Shown here: positions 15,094-21,981 of the stretch, piece after piece
Numbering within the stretch: the first letter of the stretch is position 1
Layout: each line of letters starts with the position of its first letter
NCBI GenBank assembly: GCA_039185015.1
Contig: JBCDAU010000015.1
Coordinates: 1 to 64,000 of the forward strand
DNA: 64,000 nt
Origin: JBCBSZ01 sp039185015
Lineage (GTDB): Bacteria; Actinomycetota; Acidimicrobiia; Acidimicrobiales; Poriferisodalaceae
Direction: 5' to 3'
Position numbers and translations under genes: made by a program
Notes under the pieces: model-generated
The model's input: only the letters and a program-made list of their open reading frames with translations
Database searches by the model: none
What the model was told of the DNA's origin: nothing

Positions 15094-15465
15094 GTGCGGT
15101 CCGTCTTCGTACTCACGGATGCGCCGGCTGACCGACTCCGTCGGCTCCTGACGGTGGACTGGAAGGCGGCAGAGCGCGTCATCCAGGACGTCCGCATCGA
15201 GGAGCCGGTCAGGTGGGTCGAGTGGGATGACCCTCGCCTGCTTCGCGTGGTCACGGCGAAGTTCGGTCACCTGCCAGCGCGACTCGTGATCGCGGACATC
15301 TCGGGACGGGCACCAGGTGACGCTGAGGCGCTTGACTTCGTGGATGTCGTTCGAAGCGCCGGGCCATGTGCCGTGTTCGATGACTGGTCCGAGGAACCAT
15401 GGAGCGACGACGAACTCCGCCGTGGACGGTCGCGTAGCGGCCGACGGTTCCTGCACCCGGCCTGA
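15094..15465 (+). CDS. Hypothetical protein
   Basis: 123 aa from GTG at 15094 (AGGA 5 nt upstream); an ATG at 15007 in frame would add 29 very basic residues that look non-coding. No family recognised. It has protein-like composition with a regular alternation (VFVLTDAPADRLRRLLTVDW; ARLVIADISGRAPGDAEALD; AVFDDWSEEPWSDDEL) suggesting an alpha/beta fold of about 110 residues and a basic tail. It lies between the two toxin-antitoxin modules. The 164 bp before it show nothing recognisable. Confidence 0.5.
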   Translation: MRSVFVLTDAPADRLRRLLTVDWKAAERVIQDVRIEEPVRWVEWDDPRLLRVVTAKFGHLPARLVIADISGRAPGDAEALDFVDVVRSAGPCAVFDDWSEEPWSDDELRRGRSRSGRRFLHPA

Positions 15466-15543
15466 TCCTCGCCATCTTCCCGAGCCCGCCCAGATCCGGC
15501 AGTATCGAGCGGGCAGGACAGCATCTCTGACCGCTGGAGTCGG

Positions 15544-15607
15544 GAGGTGGCCAGCCGGCTCAGCCCCAATCGGGTCGTGGGTTCGAAAGCAGTCTCGTCA
15601 CTTCCGC
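15544..15607 (+). repeat. Degenerate tRNA-Ser-like remnant (repeat copy A)
   Basis: The 3' half (15576-15607) matches 16692-16723 at 28 of 32 positions, and its first 12 bases CGTGGGTTCGAA are identical to the T-arm of the tRNA-Ser at 14075-14086; both copies end in CTTCCGC like the tRNA acceptor end. The 5' part GAGGTGGCCAG resembles the tRNA start AAGGTTGCCAG. Probably a decayed tRNA fragment or attachment-site relic. The rest of 15466-15790 has no convincing gene. Confidence 0.5.
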
Positions 15608-15613
15608 GTGTCG

Positions 15614-15637
15614 GCAGGCCTGCGCTCGCAGGCCTGC
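15614..15637. repeat. Strong hairpin: GCAGGCCTGC twice around GCTC
   Basis: Two copies of the self-palindrome GCAGGCCTGC separated by GCTC can form a 10-bp stem with a 4-nt loop, right after repeat copy A. It lacks a T-tract; could be a terminator, a recombination site or a REP-like element. A further inverted repeat, TGACGGG/CCCGTCA, spans 15699-15725 around another GGTTCGAACC. Confidence 0.4.
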
Positions 15638-15790
15638 TCCCGGTCGGGCTCGTGACGTCGGCCGCTCCGCTGTGGCCGTTCGCCACGGAGGCCCACGGTG
15701 ACGGGCACTGGTTCGAACCCCGTCATACGAGAACCGCGCTGACGACCCCGACGACACGACGGATCTCGGGTGATCCGCTCGGAAGCGCTG

Positions 15791-15796
15791 TACGAT
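15791..15796 (+). promoter_or_regulatory. -10 box (TACGAT) of a leaderless promoter, second TA module
   Basis: TACGAT is 7 nt before the antitoxin ATG at 15804; no ribosome-binding site intervenes. Confidence 0.5.
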
Positions 15797-15803
15797 GTGC
15801 TGT

Positions 15804-16025
15804 ATGTCGGCGACGCGGACGCAGGTGTACCTCACCGAAGAACAGCGCCAACTCATCGACGCGCTCGCCGCATCCGAGGGCGTAACGATGGCCGAGATCA
15901 TCCGGCGGGCTGTCGACTCCTACCTGGAGGTGGAGAGCCCCGATCCCGAGCTCGCGCTCGCGGCGACCTTCGGCGCAGCGCCAGATGCTGTTGCTCCCGA
16001 TCGAGACGAATGGGATCGTGGCTGA
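15804..16025 (+). CDS. RHH antitoxin (VapB-like), second TA module
   Basis: 73 aa. Ribbon-helix-helix of the CopG/MetJ type: TRTQVYLTEEQRQLIDALAA followed by SEGVTMAEIIRRAVDSYLE, then an acidic tail (SPDPELALAATFG...DRDEWDRG) for toxin binding. ATG chosen at 15804 because a leaderless -10 box fits it; the upstream GTG at 15795 falls inside that box. Overlaps the toxin start by 8 bases. Autorepression is expected. Confidence 0.88.
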   Translation: MSATRTQVYLTEEQRQLIDALAASEGVTMAEIIRRAVDSYLEVESPDPELALAATFGAAPDAVAPDRDEWDRG

Positions 16026-16362
16026 CCTCCTCGTCGATACAGACGTCTTCATCGACCACCTCCGGGGTGCTCGACAGCTCGCACTGGGTCGTCACCGACT
16101 GAACTACTCGGTCATCACCAGAGCAGAGCTGTTCGCTGGCAACTCGGCGTCGGATCTGGCGAGCGCGATCCTGGCTCCGTTCCGGGAGCTTCCGGTCGAC
16201 CGGGCGGTTGCGGAACGCGCGGGCCGGATCCGTCGTGAGGCCGGAGTTCGCCTTCCTGACGCTCTCATCGCCGCAACCGCGATCGAGCACGGGCTCGGCC
16301 TGGCCACGCGGAACCGATCCGACTTCGAGCGAGTGCGGAGCCTACGACTGCGAGACCTCTAG
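16018..16362 (+). CDS. vapC: PIN-domain toxin (VapC), second TA module
   Basis: 114 aa from GTG at 16018, inside the end of the antitoxin gene. PIN ribonuclease with VDTDVFIDHL (Asp), ITRAELFAG (Glu), RLPDALIAATA (Asp) and LATRNRSDF; all four acidic or polar catalytic positions are kept. An ATG upstream at 15985 would add 11 residues overlapping the antitoxin more deeply. Different subgroup from the first module, so not a recent duplicate. Confidence 0.9.
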   Translation: MADLLVDTDVFIDHLRGARQLALGRHRLNYSVITRAELFAGNSASDLASAILAPFRELPVDRAVAERAGRIRREAGVRLPDALIAATAIEHGLGLATRNRSDFERVRSLRLRDL

Positions 16363-16799
16363 CCCACGCAGTCACGCCGTTCCCGGATGGCCCCGCCCGG
16401 TCACCCACCCAACAGCTCGATCACCCGTGTCTCTGCAGAGCACTCCACAAGCTGTCGCTGCCTCGCGGCTGACCGCGTTCGCCACGGCACGCAGCCTCGA
16501 TCTCGGGACTGCGGCAAGAGCGACGGCCACTGCTGGGAACTGCCTGCCAAGGCCCGAGGAGGGATCGACCACCAGGCGATCCTGACATGACGAGCTTGGC
16601 CAACCGCCCTGTTCCTGGAGTGCCGAGAGGCGGGCGACACCCCTGGCGACCGCGGTCGGGAAGCGACGAGCCAGCTCGATCCGGAGCAGGCCGTGGGTTC
16701 GAAGACCTTCTCGTCACTTCCGCCAGTGTTTCTTCGGTAGCTACCTCAGATGCTCGACCTCGCTGACTGCGGGGCAATGAGACCGATTCCCACGACAGC
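16363..16799. other. Gene-free accessory stretch
   Basis: About 440 bp with no credible gene. The minus-strand reading frames here are the usual false frames that read tRNA T-arm sequence as 'SNPRP'. The stretch contains repeat copy B near its end. Confidence 0.6.
16692..16723 (+). repeat. tRNA T-arm-like repeat (copy B)
   Basis: 32 bp; CGTGGGTTCGAA plus CTCGTCACTTCCGC around 6 variable bases, matching copy A at 15576-15607 in 28 of 32 positions and the 3' end of tRNA-Ser at its T-loop. The two copies flank the second toxin-antitoxin module in direct orientation, 1.1 kb apart. Confidence 0.6.
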
Positions 16800-16805
16800 T
16801 AGACT
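16800..16805 (+). promoter_or_regulatory. -10 box (TAGACT) before an ATG with early in-frame stop
   Basis: TAGACT ends 9 nt before an ATG at 16815. That ATG opens a 19-codon frame (MASSSIDAATWQQRWRGGF) which stops at TGA 16872-16874 and continues in the same frame into the 284-codon gene downstream. Confidence 0.4.
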
Positions 16806-16898
16806 CAGTCGGGCATGGCCTCCTCGTCGATCGACGCAGCAACATGGCAGCAGCGCTGGCGAGGCGGATTCTGAGCACTCGGCATCTATGGCTCCCCC

Positions 16899-17750
16899 GT
16901 GCGGGGGGCTGAGTTCCCCGGCACCGCCACCGTCGAGCACGCCTTCGAGCTCATCGAGCAACCCGTCGACCGGGTGAGCCGACGTCATCGGCAGTTCCGT
17001 GACGTCTTTGCGCCAGGTGCCAGGATCGCCGTTGGCGCCAACGCTTCTCGATCTCTGGTCGACGATCTGAAGTCGAGTGGACGGCATCCGGTGTTCGTCC
17101 CGGTCGATGCCTGGTCGGCTCCCGTTCCTGGCAACGACGTGGGCGGCGTGGTCGTCGGATCGATCAGCGGACAGGTTCCGCCCGTGGACACCTCGGTTCC
17201 GGTGGTCGTGGACGCCGGCGAGAACGGTCTACCAGCGACCGGTTCGGCGCCGATCGATGTCGGGGCCCTGGCCCGGGTCCACGACGGCATCGAGCTGGGA
17301 GTCCGTGCTGCCGCCGGGTTCGACACCCTCCCTGGCCAGTGGCTCGAGGGTACGCGTGCGACGGGTGTGATCGTGCGACTGCCGGACCCAGCGGACCCCA
17401 CAACCTTCTACGCCTACGCACGAGGCGAGCGCACCGGGATCGAGTGGGTGGCGCTTCGTCAGCCGCTCCATCCGCAGGCCCGGCACGACCTGACGACCGC
17501 TGAGCTCGAGCTCTCGTCGCGCCATCTCGCCCACCTGTTCCACCTCCCGATCGGTGATCGTTTCAGCGCCGAGGAGATCGATCACGCCGTGCTCGGTGTG
17601 GTGAAGGCCGCCGAGTACCTCGGATGGCGCTGGTGGCAGGACCCCGACCTGGTCGAGCAGTACTCCGTGTTCCTCGACGACAAGTACGGGTCGGGCCATG
17701 ACGCCTACCGCCCTGCGTTCGAGCGCGTTCGATCGCCTGGCTCGGTGTAG
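16899..17750 (+). CDS. Hypothetical protein; possible nonsense-interrupted gene
   Basis: 283 aa from GTG at 16899. No family recognised. No signal peptide or membrane helix; the C-terminal 100 residues are helical and acidic (FSAEEIDHAVLGVVKAAEYL, then GWRWWQDPDLVEQYSVFLDD). The same frame extends upstream as RWRGGF-stop-ALGIYGSPVRGAEF to an ATG at 16815 that has its own -10 box. A single TGG-to-TGA change at 16872 would explain this: the ancestral protein may have had 311 residues. Either translation now starts at the GTG, which has no clear ribosome site, or the gene is dying. Confidence 0.55.
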   Translation: MRGAEFPGTATVEHAFELIEQPVDRVSRRHRQFRDVFAPGARIAVGANASRSLVDDLKSSGRHPVFVPVDAWSAPVPGNDVGGVVVGSISGQVPPVDTSVPVVVDAGENGLPATGSAPIDVGALARVHDGIELGVRAAAGFDTLPGQWLEGTRATGVIVRLPDPADPTTFYAYARGERTGIEWVALRQPLHPQARHDLTTAELELSSRHLAHLFHLPIGDRFSAEEIDHAVLGVVKAAEYLGWRWWQDPDLVEQYSVFLDDKYGSGHDAYRPAFERVRSPGSV

Positions 17751-17820
17751 CGCAGCCCGGCCTCGGAACAGCGTGTCCCGGCACCCCAGTCGCTCACGGC
17801 GTCGTGCGACAGGGCGTCGC

Positions 17821-17826
17821 TACGGT
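17821..17826 (+). promoter_or_regulatory. -10 box (TACGGT) of a leaderless promoter
   Basis: TACGGT, 7 nt before the GTG at 17834 of the YunG-like gene; no Shine-Dalgarno. Confidence 0.5.
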
Positions 17827-17833
17827 CATCACC

Positions 17834-18241
17834 GTGGATCGACCGATCGAGCTCTTCGGCGCGCAGGCGGCCCGGGTCGTCGCCGCCATGAGGGCGAGCT
17901 GGAGCGCCGAGACCTCCGCGACACCCGACCGATGGTCAAGTGAGCGACCCGAGTTGGGCCAGTGCGAGGTCAGCGCCTTCGTCGCCTGGGAGCACTTCGG
18001 TGGTGACCTCGTGCTGGGGCAGGTCTTCCTCGACGGCGTCCAGAGCGAACACCACCACTGGAACCGCATCGACGGGTGCGACCTGGACCTGACGAGGAGT
18101 CAGTTCCCCACGGGTGTCGACATCCGCGCCGTGGAGGTCCTCTCGTCCGCTGAGATCGCGTTGCGGCGAGGTCGCATGCGACCCGACCTGGCCGAGCGGA
18201 TCGAGCGCTACCGCCGGTCGGTCGCCGAACGGCTGAGCTGA
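17834..18241 (+). CDS. YunG-like protein
   Basis: 135 aa from a leaderless GTG; a GTG at 17804 in frame is possible but lies before the -10 box. Central motifs GQCEVSAFVAWEHFGGDLVLG and HHHWNRIDGCDLDLTRSQF fit what I remember of the YunG family (GQC...GG...H..N...G..iDlT..QF), whose Cys/His arrangement resembles a papain-like fold. Function of the family is unknown. It ends one base before the downstream hydrolase ATG. Confidence 0.6.
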   Translation: MDRPIELFGAQAARVVAAMRASWSAETSATPDRWSSERPELGQCEVSAFVAWEHFGGDLVLGQVFLDGVQSEHHHWNRIDGCDLDLTRSQFPTGVDIRAVEVLSSAEIALRRGRMRPDLAERIERYRRSVAERLS

Positions 18242-18242
18242 C

Positions 18243-18830
18243 ATGGCGCCTGCGTCGTCGGTCGTCCTGGTGCACGGAGGGCTCGGTGAGGCCATAGATG
18301 CCGACCGGTTCTGGGTCCGCCCGGGGATCGTCCGTGCCCTGGGCGCCCTCGGGTTCAGTGTCGCTGCCCCCGATCGGGACACCAGCCCCTCCTCCTGGGC
18401 AGCAGGCGCCGACGCACTCGCCGGCTCGATCGGCTCACCGTCCAGCGTGGTCGCCGGATCGAACGGCGTGAGCGTCGCGGTCCGTCTCGCCCTTCAGCAC
18501 CCCACCCTGGTCGAGCGACTCGTGCTGCTCTGGCCGGCGACCGCAGGTGACACCCGCGTCGACGCCGCCTACCCCGCTGAGGTCGAGCACTTGCTCGCCG
18601 GCGAGACGCTGCGAGGGGTGACGGATGCCGAGCTCGCAACGCTCACCCTCCCGGTGGCCGTGATGCGCTCGGAACCCGAGAGCCGGTTCCACCAACGCAC
18701 CACCGTCGAAGGGCTGCTCTCCCTGCTCCCGCAGGCGGTCGAGATCGAGCCCGGATTCCCGGAGCCGCCTCGGCCCGAGCTCTCCGGGCAGCTCGACGCC
18801 TTCGTGACCGCGCTCGTGCCGCACCTCTGA
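18243..18830 (+). CDS. Small alpha/beta hydrolase
   Basis: 195 aa. VVLVHGGLGEA gives the HG oxyanion motif, AGSNGVS contains the nucleophile serine in a G/A-x-S-x-G elbow, and PVAVMRSEPESRFHQR precedes the acidic position. A clear final histidine loop is hard to place: the family's late His may be missing or replaced, and the protein is shorter than most (about 250). It starts 1 bp after the YunG-like stop, so probably one operon. Substrate unknown. Confidence 0.75.
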   Translation: MAPASSVVLVHGGLGEAIDADRFWVRPGIVRALGALGFSVAAPDRDTSPSSWAAGADALAGSIGSPSSVVAGSNGVSVAVRLALQHPTLVERLVLLWPATAGDTRVDAAYPAEVEHLLAGETLRGVTDAELATLTLPVAVMRSEPESRFHQRTTVEGLLSLLPQAVEIEPGFPEPPRPELSGQLDAFVTALVPHL

Positions 18831-18842
18831 AGCGCCCGGCGC

Positions 18843-18848
18843 TACGGT
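18843..18848 (+). promoter_or_regulatory. -10 box (TACGGT) of a leaderless promoter
   Basis: TACGGT 6 nt before the GTG at 18855. Confidence 0.5.
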
Positions 18849-18854
18849 CTCGGC

Positions 18855-19808
18855 GTGCTGCCCATCGTCGACCTCGATGCCGCAGATGCGGCCGACCAGC
18901 TCGCTGCGGGACTCGAGGAGCTCGGCTTCGTCCAGCTGGTCGGCCACGGCGCCTCGGCCGCCGCGGCAGCGGACCTGCGGACTGGCTGCGACGAGCTCTT
19001 CGCCCTCGACGAGGCCACGAAGCGACGCTTCGTCCACCCGTCTCCGCTCGCCAACCGAGGCTTCCGAGCCCGTGGCAGCGAGGCGCTGAGCTACAGCCTC
19101 GGCGACGAGTCACCACCCGACTTGTTCGAGAGCTTCAACTGCGGGAGCGACGCCCGCGTCACGGGTCACGAGCTGCTCCAGCCCACGCCCTGGCCAGACG
19201 ACGCCGTGCCCGAGTTCCGTGCGGCCGCCCACGGCTGGCTCGCCGAGATGGACACGCTCGCCCGACGGCTCGACGAGCTGATCGACGGCGTGCTCGGCAC
19301 CTCGCTCGCCGAGCGGTCCAGCGCCGGTCCCGACACGATGGCCTGCATCGATTACCGGCCCGACCCCGGAGGCAGCGAGCAGTTGGTCGAGGGCCAGCTC
19401 CGCATGGGGGCGCACAGCGACTACACGACCTTCACGCTGCTCCACGCCGATCCGGTGCCCGGCCTGCAGATCGTCGACCGCAACAGCGAGTGGATGGGCG
19501 TCGAGCCGGAGCCGGGAGCGCTCCTGGTCAACGTCGGCGATCTGCTCGCCATGCTGACCAACGACACCTGGCCGTCGACCCTGCACCGGGTGGTCCCGAT
19601 GGCCGCCGGCGCCGCGCCGACGCGTCGCAGCGTGGCGGTCTTCCACTACCCCGACCTGGACGTCGAGATCGCGCCCCTCCCGGCCTTCGGTCCACCCCGC
19701 TACGAACCCGTGCGGGTGGAGGACCACCTCGTGGGCAAGCTGGCTGCGCCGAAGACGCTCAGCGCTCCGACCTCCGCATCGACGACGGCCGGCCGCCTCG
19801 ACGCCTGA
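18855..19808 (+). CDS. 2-oxoglutarate/Fe(II) oxygenase, isopenicillin-N-synthase family
   Basis: 317 aa, leaderless GTG. N-terminal DIOX_N domain (LPIVDLDAAD...GFVQLVGHG) and C-terminal double-stranded beta-helix with the iron facial triad H187-x-D189 (GAHSDYTTFTLL) and H244 (STLHRVV); R258 would hold 2-oxoglutarate. ESFNCG and LLVNVGDLL are family motifs. A paralogue at 56641 has the triad at the same residue numbers. Substrate unknown; plant gibberellin and flavonoid oxidases and bacterial antibiotic enzymes share this fold. Confidence 0.9.
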   Translation: MLPIVDLDAADAADQLAAGLEELGFVQLVGHGASAAAAADLRTGCDELFALDEATKRRFVHPSPLANRGFRARGSEALSYSLGDESPPDLFESFNCGSDARVTGHELLQPTPWPDDAVPEFRAAAHGWLAEMDTLARRLDELIDGVLGTSLAERSSAGPDTMACIDYRPDPGGSEQLVEGQLRMGAHSDYTTFTLLHADPVPGLQIVDRNSEWMGVEPEPGALLVNVGDLLAMLTNDTWPSTLHRVVPMAAGAAPTRRSVAVFHYPDLDVEIAPLPAFGPPRYEPVRVEDHLVGKLAAPKTLSAPTSASTTAGRLDA

Positions 19809-19814
19809 CCCAGC

Positions 19815-20333
19815 TCAGTCCGCGCCGAGGCCCTTCATGATCGCCTCGTTGGTGAAGGCCTGGAACCTGGCCACATCGAAGGCCACCACGAGCTTGGCGT
19901 CGGTCTCGATGATCACCCGGTGGGGCGAGTCGAGGAACTTGGCGAAGCTCTTTCGGTACTCGTCCTCGGGGTCCTGTTCGAGGCCGGACAGCGCCGGGTA
20001 GAACCAGCCCTTGAGCTCGTCGAAGCCCTCGTCGCCCGGGGCGTGGACGATCGAGTCGCCCTTGAAGCTGGCGGTCTGTCGGTTGGCGTTGATCACGATC
20101 GCCGACTGGGGCCGCTTGCGGAGCGCTGGCACCCGCTTGCGCCGTTCGGCGCACGTCGTCCAGAACTTGCCGTGCCGGTGGATGAAGGCCACGACGACGC
20201 CGACCGGGTAGCCGTCCTTCGTGGTCCAGTTGAAGATGCACTCGCCACCGTTCGCCAGCATCTTCGCCAGCGACTCCTCGTCGAGCTGCATCGTCGTGAG
20301 GTCCTCATAGTCGACCTCGCCGTTCTCGCTCAT
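19815..20333 (-). CDS. Pyridoxamine 5'-phosphate oxidase-like protein
   Basis: 172 aa; ATG at 20333 with a strong GGAGGGG site 4 nt upstream (an ATG at 20345 lies before that site). Split-barrel PPOX fold: ECIFNWTTKDGYPVGVVVAF, then FWTTCAERRKRVPALRKRPQSAIVI, then HRVIIETDAKLVVAFDV. Actinobacterial members are flavin, F420 or heme binders, often accessory to steroid or fatty-acid breakdown. It is convergent with the oxygenase and transcribed in line with the SDR gene, 65 bp downstream of it. Confidence 0.8.
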   Translation of the reverse strand: MSENGEVDYEDLTTMQLDEESLAKMLANGGECIFNWTTKDGYPVGVVVAFIHRHGKFWTTCAERRKRVPALRKRPQSAIVINANRQTASFKGDSIVHAPGDEGFDELKGWFYPALSGLEQDPEDEYRKSFAKFLDSPHRVIIETDAKLVVAFDVARFQAFTNEAIMKGLGAD

Positions 20334-20398
20334 GATCCCCTCCATCCCCTGAAGGAGGAACGCTCGCCGACCTGGCCGGCGCTGCGCAACCTGACCGC

Positions 20399-21142
20399 TC
20401 AGCCGATGCTCCGGCCGCCGTCGACGTCGAGGGCGACACCGGTGAGAAAGGCCGCGTCGTCGGAGGCCAGGAACGCGACCGCGCCGGCGACGTCGTCGGG
20501 CATCGCTCGTCGACCCATCGGGATCCCGGACACGACCTGATGCTCCTGGTCGTCGCTGAGCGAGTCGATCCCGAGCGCGTTCTTGTCGAAGCCGGTCGGG
20601 GAGGACACCGGGGTCACGCAGTTGACCCGGATGTCCGGGGCGAGCTCACTGGCCAGCCCCTTCGTGAGCACGATCGCCGCGCCCTTGGACGCGTTGTACG
20701 GGGTGAGGAAGGGCCGGGGTCGCCGACCGCCGATCGATGCGGTCACCACGATCGAGCCGCCGGCTGACATGTGCGGCACGCAGTACTTGGCGGCGAAGTA
20801 GATGCTGCGGACGTTGAGGTGCCACATCCGGTCGAAGTCCTCGGTGGACACGTCGATCATCGGGGTGACCCGGTGGGGCAGGCCGGCGTTCGCCGCGACC
20901 ACATCGATCCGGCCCCACGTCGCGACGGCGGCAGCGGCCATGGCCCGGTGTCGATCCTCGTCGGTGACATCGATCTGGAAGGCGACGGCGTCATCGAGCT
21001 CGGCTGCCAAGCTCTCGGCCGCCTCACCGTCGATGTCGGCCACCATCACCCGTGCACCACCGGCGGTGAAGCGGCGGCAGATCGCAGCGCCGAACCCCGC
21101 GGCGCCGCCCGTCACGATCACGCCCTTGCTGTCGAAGTCCAT
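20399..21142 (-). CDS. Short-chain dehydrogenase/reductase
   Basis: 247 aa, classical SDR. Nucleotide loop TGGAAGFGAAI (11-21) with acidic MVADIDGEAA suggesting NAD preference, NAG at VVAANAGLP, Ser in VTASIGG, and the catalytic YNASKGA (Tyr-x-x-x-Lys). C-terminal DVDGGRSIG is usual in 3-oxoacyl-ACP/3-hydroxyacyl-CoA type members. Divergent from the hydrolase gene across an 80-bp AT-rich region. It may reduce or oxidise a beta-oxidation-like intermediate of the neighbouring cluster. Confidence 0.9.
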   Translation of the reverse strand: MDFDSKGVIVTGGAAGFGAAICRRFTAGGARVMVADIDGEAAESLAAELDDAVAFQIDVTDEDRHRAMAAAAVATWGRIDVVAANAGLPHRVTPMIDVSTEDFDRMWHLNVRSIYFAAKYCVPHMSAGGSIVVTASIGGRRPRPFLTPYNASKGAAIVLTKGLASELAPDIRVNCVTPVSSPTGFDKNALGIDSLSDDQEHQVVSGIPMGRRAMPDDVAGAVAFLASDDAAFLTGVALDVDGGRSIG

Positions 21143-21183
21143 GAGCCCCCGTTCGTTCGACTCGGAACGCTATTCAAATATTG

Positions 21184-21202
21184 GTTGTCGAACAACTATG
21201 AT
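21184..21202. promoter_or_regulatory. Operator GTTGT-CGA-ACAAC with adjoining -10 TATGAT
   Basis: A 5-bp inverted repeat with a 3-bp centre (21184-21196) directly followed by a near-perfect -10 TATGAT (21197-21202) reading toward the hydrolase; TTCAAA at 21173 is a weak -35 with 18-bp spacing. The site lies between two divergent genes and is AT-rich against the background, so it is a likely repressor site for both. Confidence 0.5.
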
Positions 21203-21222
21203 CTGTGTGGGAGGGTGACCGC

Positions 21223-21969
21223 ATGCTGCACGTCGACGAAACCGGGCGACCGGACGGGCCGCCCATGCTGCTCGTGCACGGCTTCATGTCGAGCAACCTG
21301 CAGTGGGAGCTCAACGTCGAACGGCTCGGCGCCGTGCACCGGCTCGTGCTCGTCGAACAGCCCGGTCACGGCCGTTCGCACGCACCGGACGACCCGACGG
21401 CGTACTCGGCGAGCAGCGTCGTCGCTGAGTTGGAGCGGATTCGATCGGCGCTCGACATCGATCGGTGTTGGGTCACCGGCCACTCGATGGGGGGCGCGAT
21501 CGCCCTGCGCTATGGGCTCACCCATCCCGATCGAACGCGGGGCGTGGCGTTCACCAACTCACGTGCGGCCTTCGGTGCCTCCCGAGCCGACCGGCCCGAT
21601 GAGCAGGAGCAACTGCGACAGGCGACCGATCTCCGCGCCCTGCCCTACCACCCGATCCATGCCCGCCGCTTCCCTGCCGAACTCCAGCAGCGCATGGTCG
21701 AGGTCGCCGACCAGATGCAGCCGCACGTGGTGTCACACGTCGGTCGCAACGTGGGCGGCTGGCGGGTCGCCGATGAGCTCGGTCGGCTCCGGCCGCCGGC
21801 GCTGCTGGTGAACGGTCGATGGGAGCGGGCGTTTCAGCCGTACGTCGCCCAGGCCGAGAAGGCCATCGCCGACCTGACCGTCGTGCACCTCGAGGGCGGT
21901 CACTCCATCAACATCGAGCAGGCGGAGGGGTTCGATCGAGCGGTGCTCGAGCTCACCGCGAGGGGATGA
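21223..21969 (+). CDS. Alpha/beta hydrolase
   Basis: 248 aa from ATG at 21223, 8 nt after GGAGG. Triad and oxyanion motifs: LLVHGFMSSN, GHSMGG with the nucleophile Ser, PALLVNGRWE leading to the acid, and EGGHSINIEQ with the catalytic His. A lid (RADRPDEQEQLRQATDLRAL...) sits between strands 6 and 7. Closest in layout to meta-cleavage-product and ester hydrolases of aromatic or steroid breakdown. Upstream GTG at 21205 is within the ribosome-site region and less likely. Confidence 0.88.
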   Translation: MLHVDETGRPDGPPMLLVHGFMSSNLQWELNVERLGAVHRLVLVEQPGHGRSHAPDDPTAYSASSVVAELERIRSALDIDRCWVTGHSMGGAIALRYGLTHPDRTRGVAFTNSRAAFGASRADRPDEQEQLRQATDLRALPYHPIHARRFPAELQQRMVEVADQMQPHVVSHVGRNVGGWRVADELGRLRPPALLVNGRWERAFQPYVAQAEKAIADLTVVHLEGGHSINIEQAEGFDRAVLELTARG

Positions 21970-21981
21970 CGCCTCCGGCGG

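Noticed and set aside
15466..15790. A complete second tRNA gene at repeat copy A
   Set aside because: The T-stem does not pair, there is no anticodon arm, and the acceptor ends do not match.
15560..15901. Minus-strand frame of 113 codons with 'SNPRP' in it
   Set aside because: Typical false frame created by reading tRNA T-arm sequence backwards; the same happens at 16421-16777.
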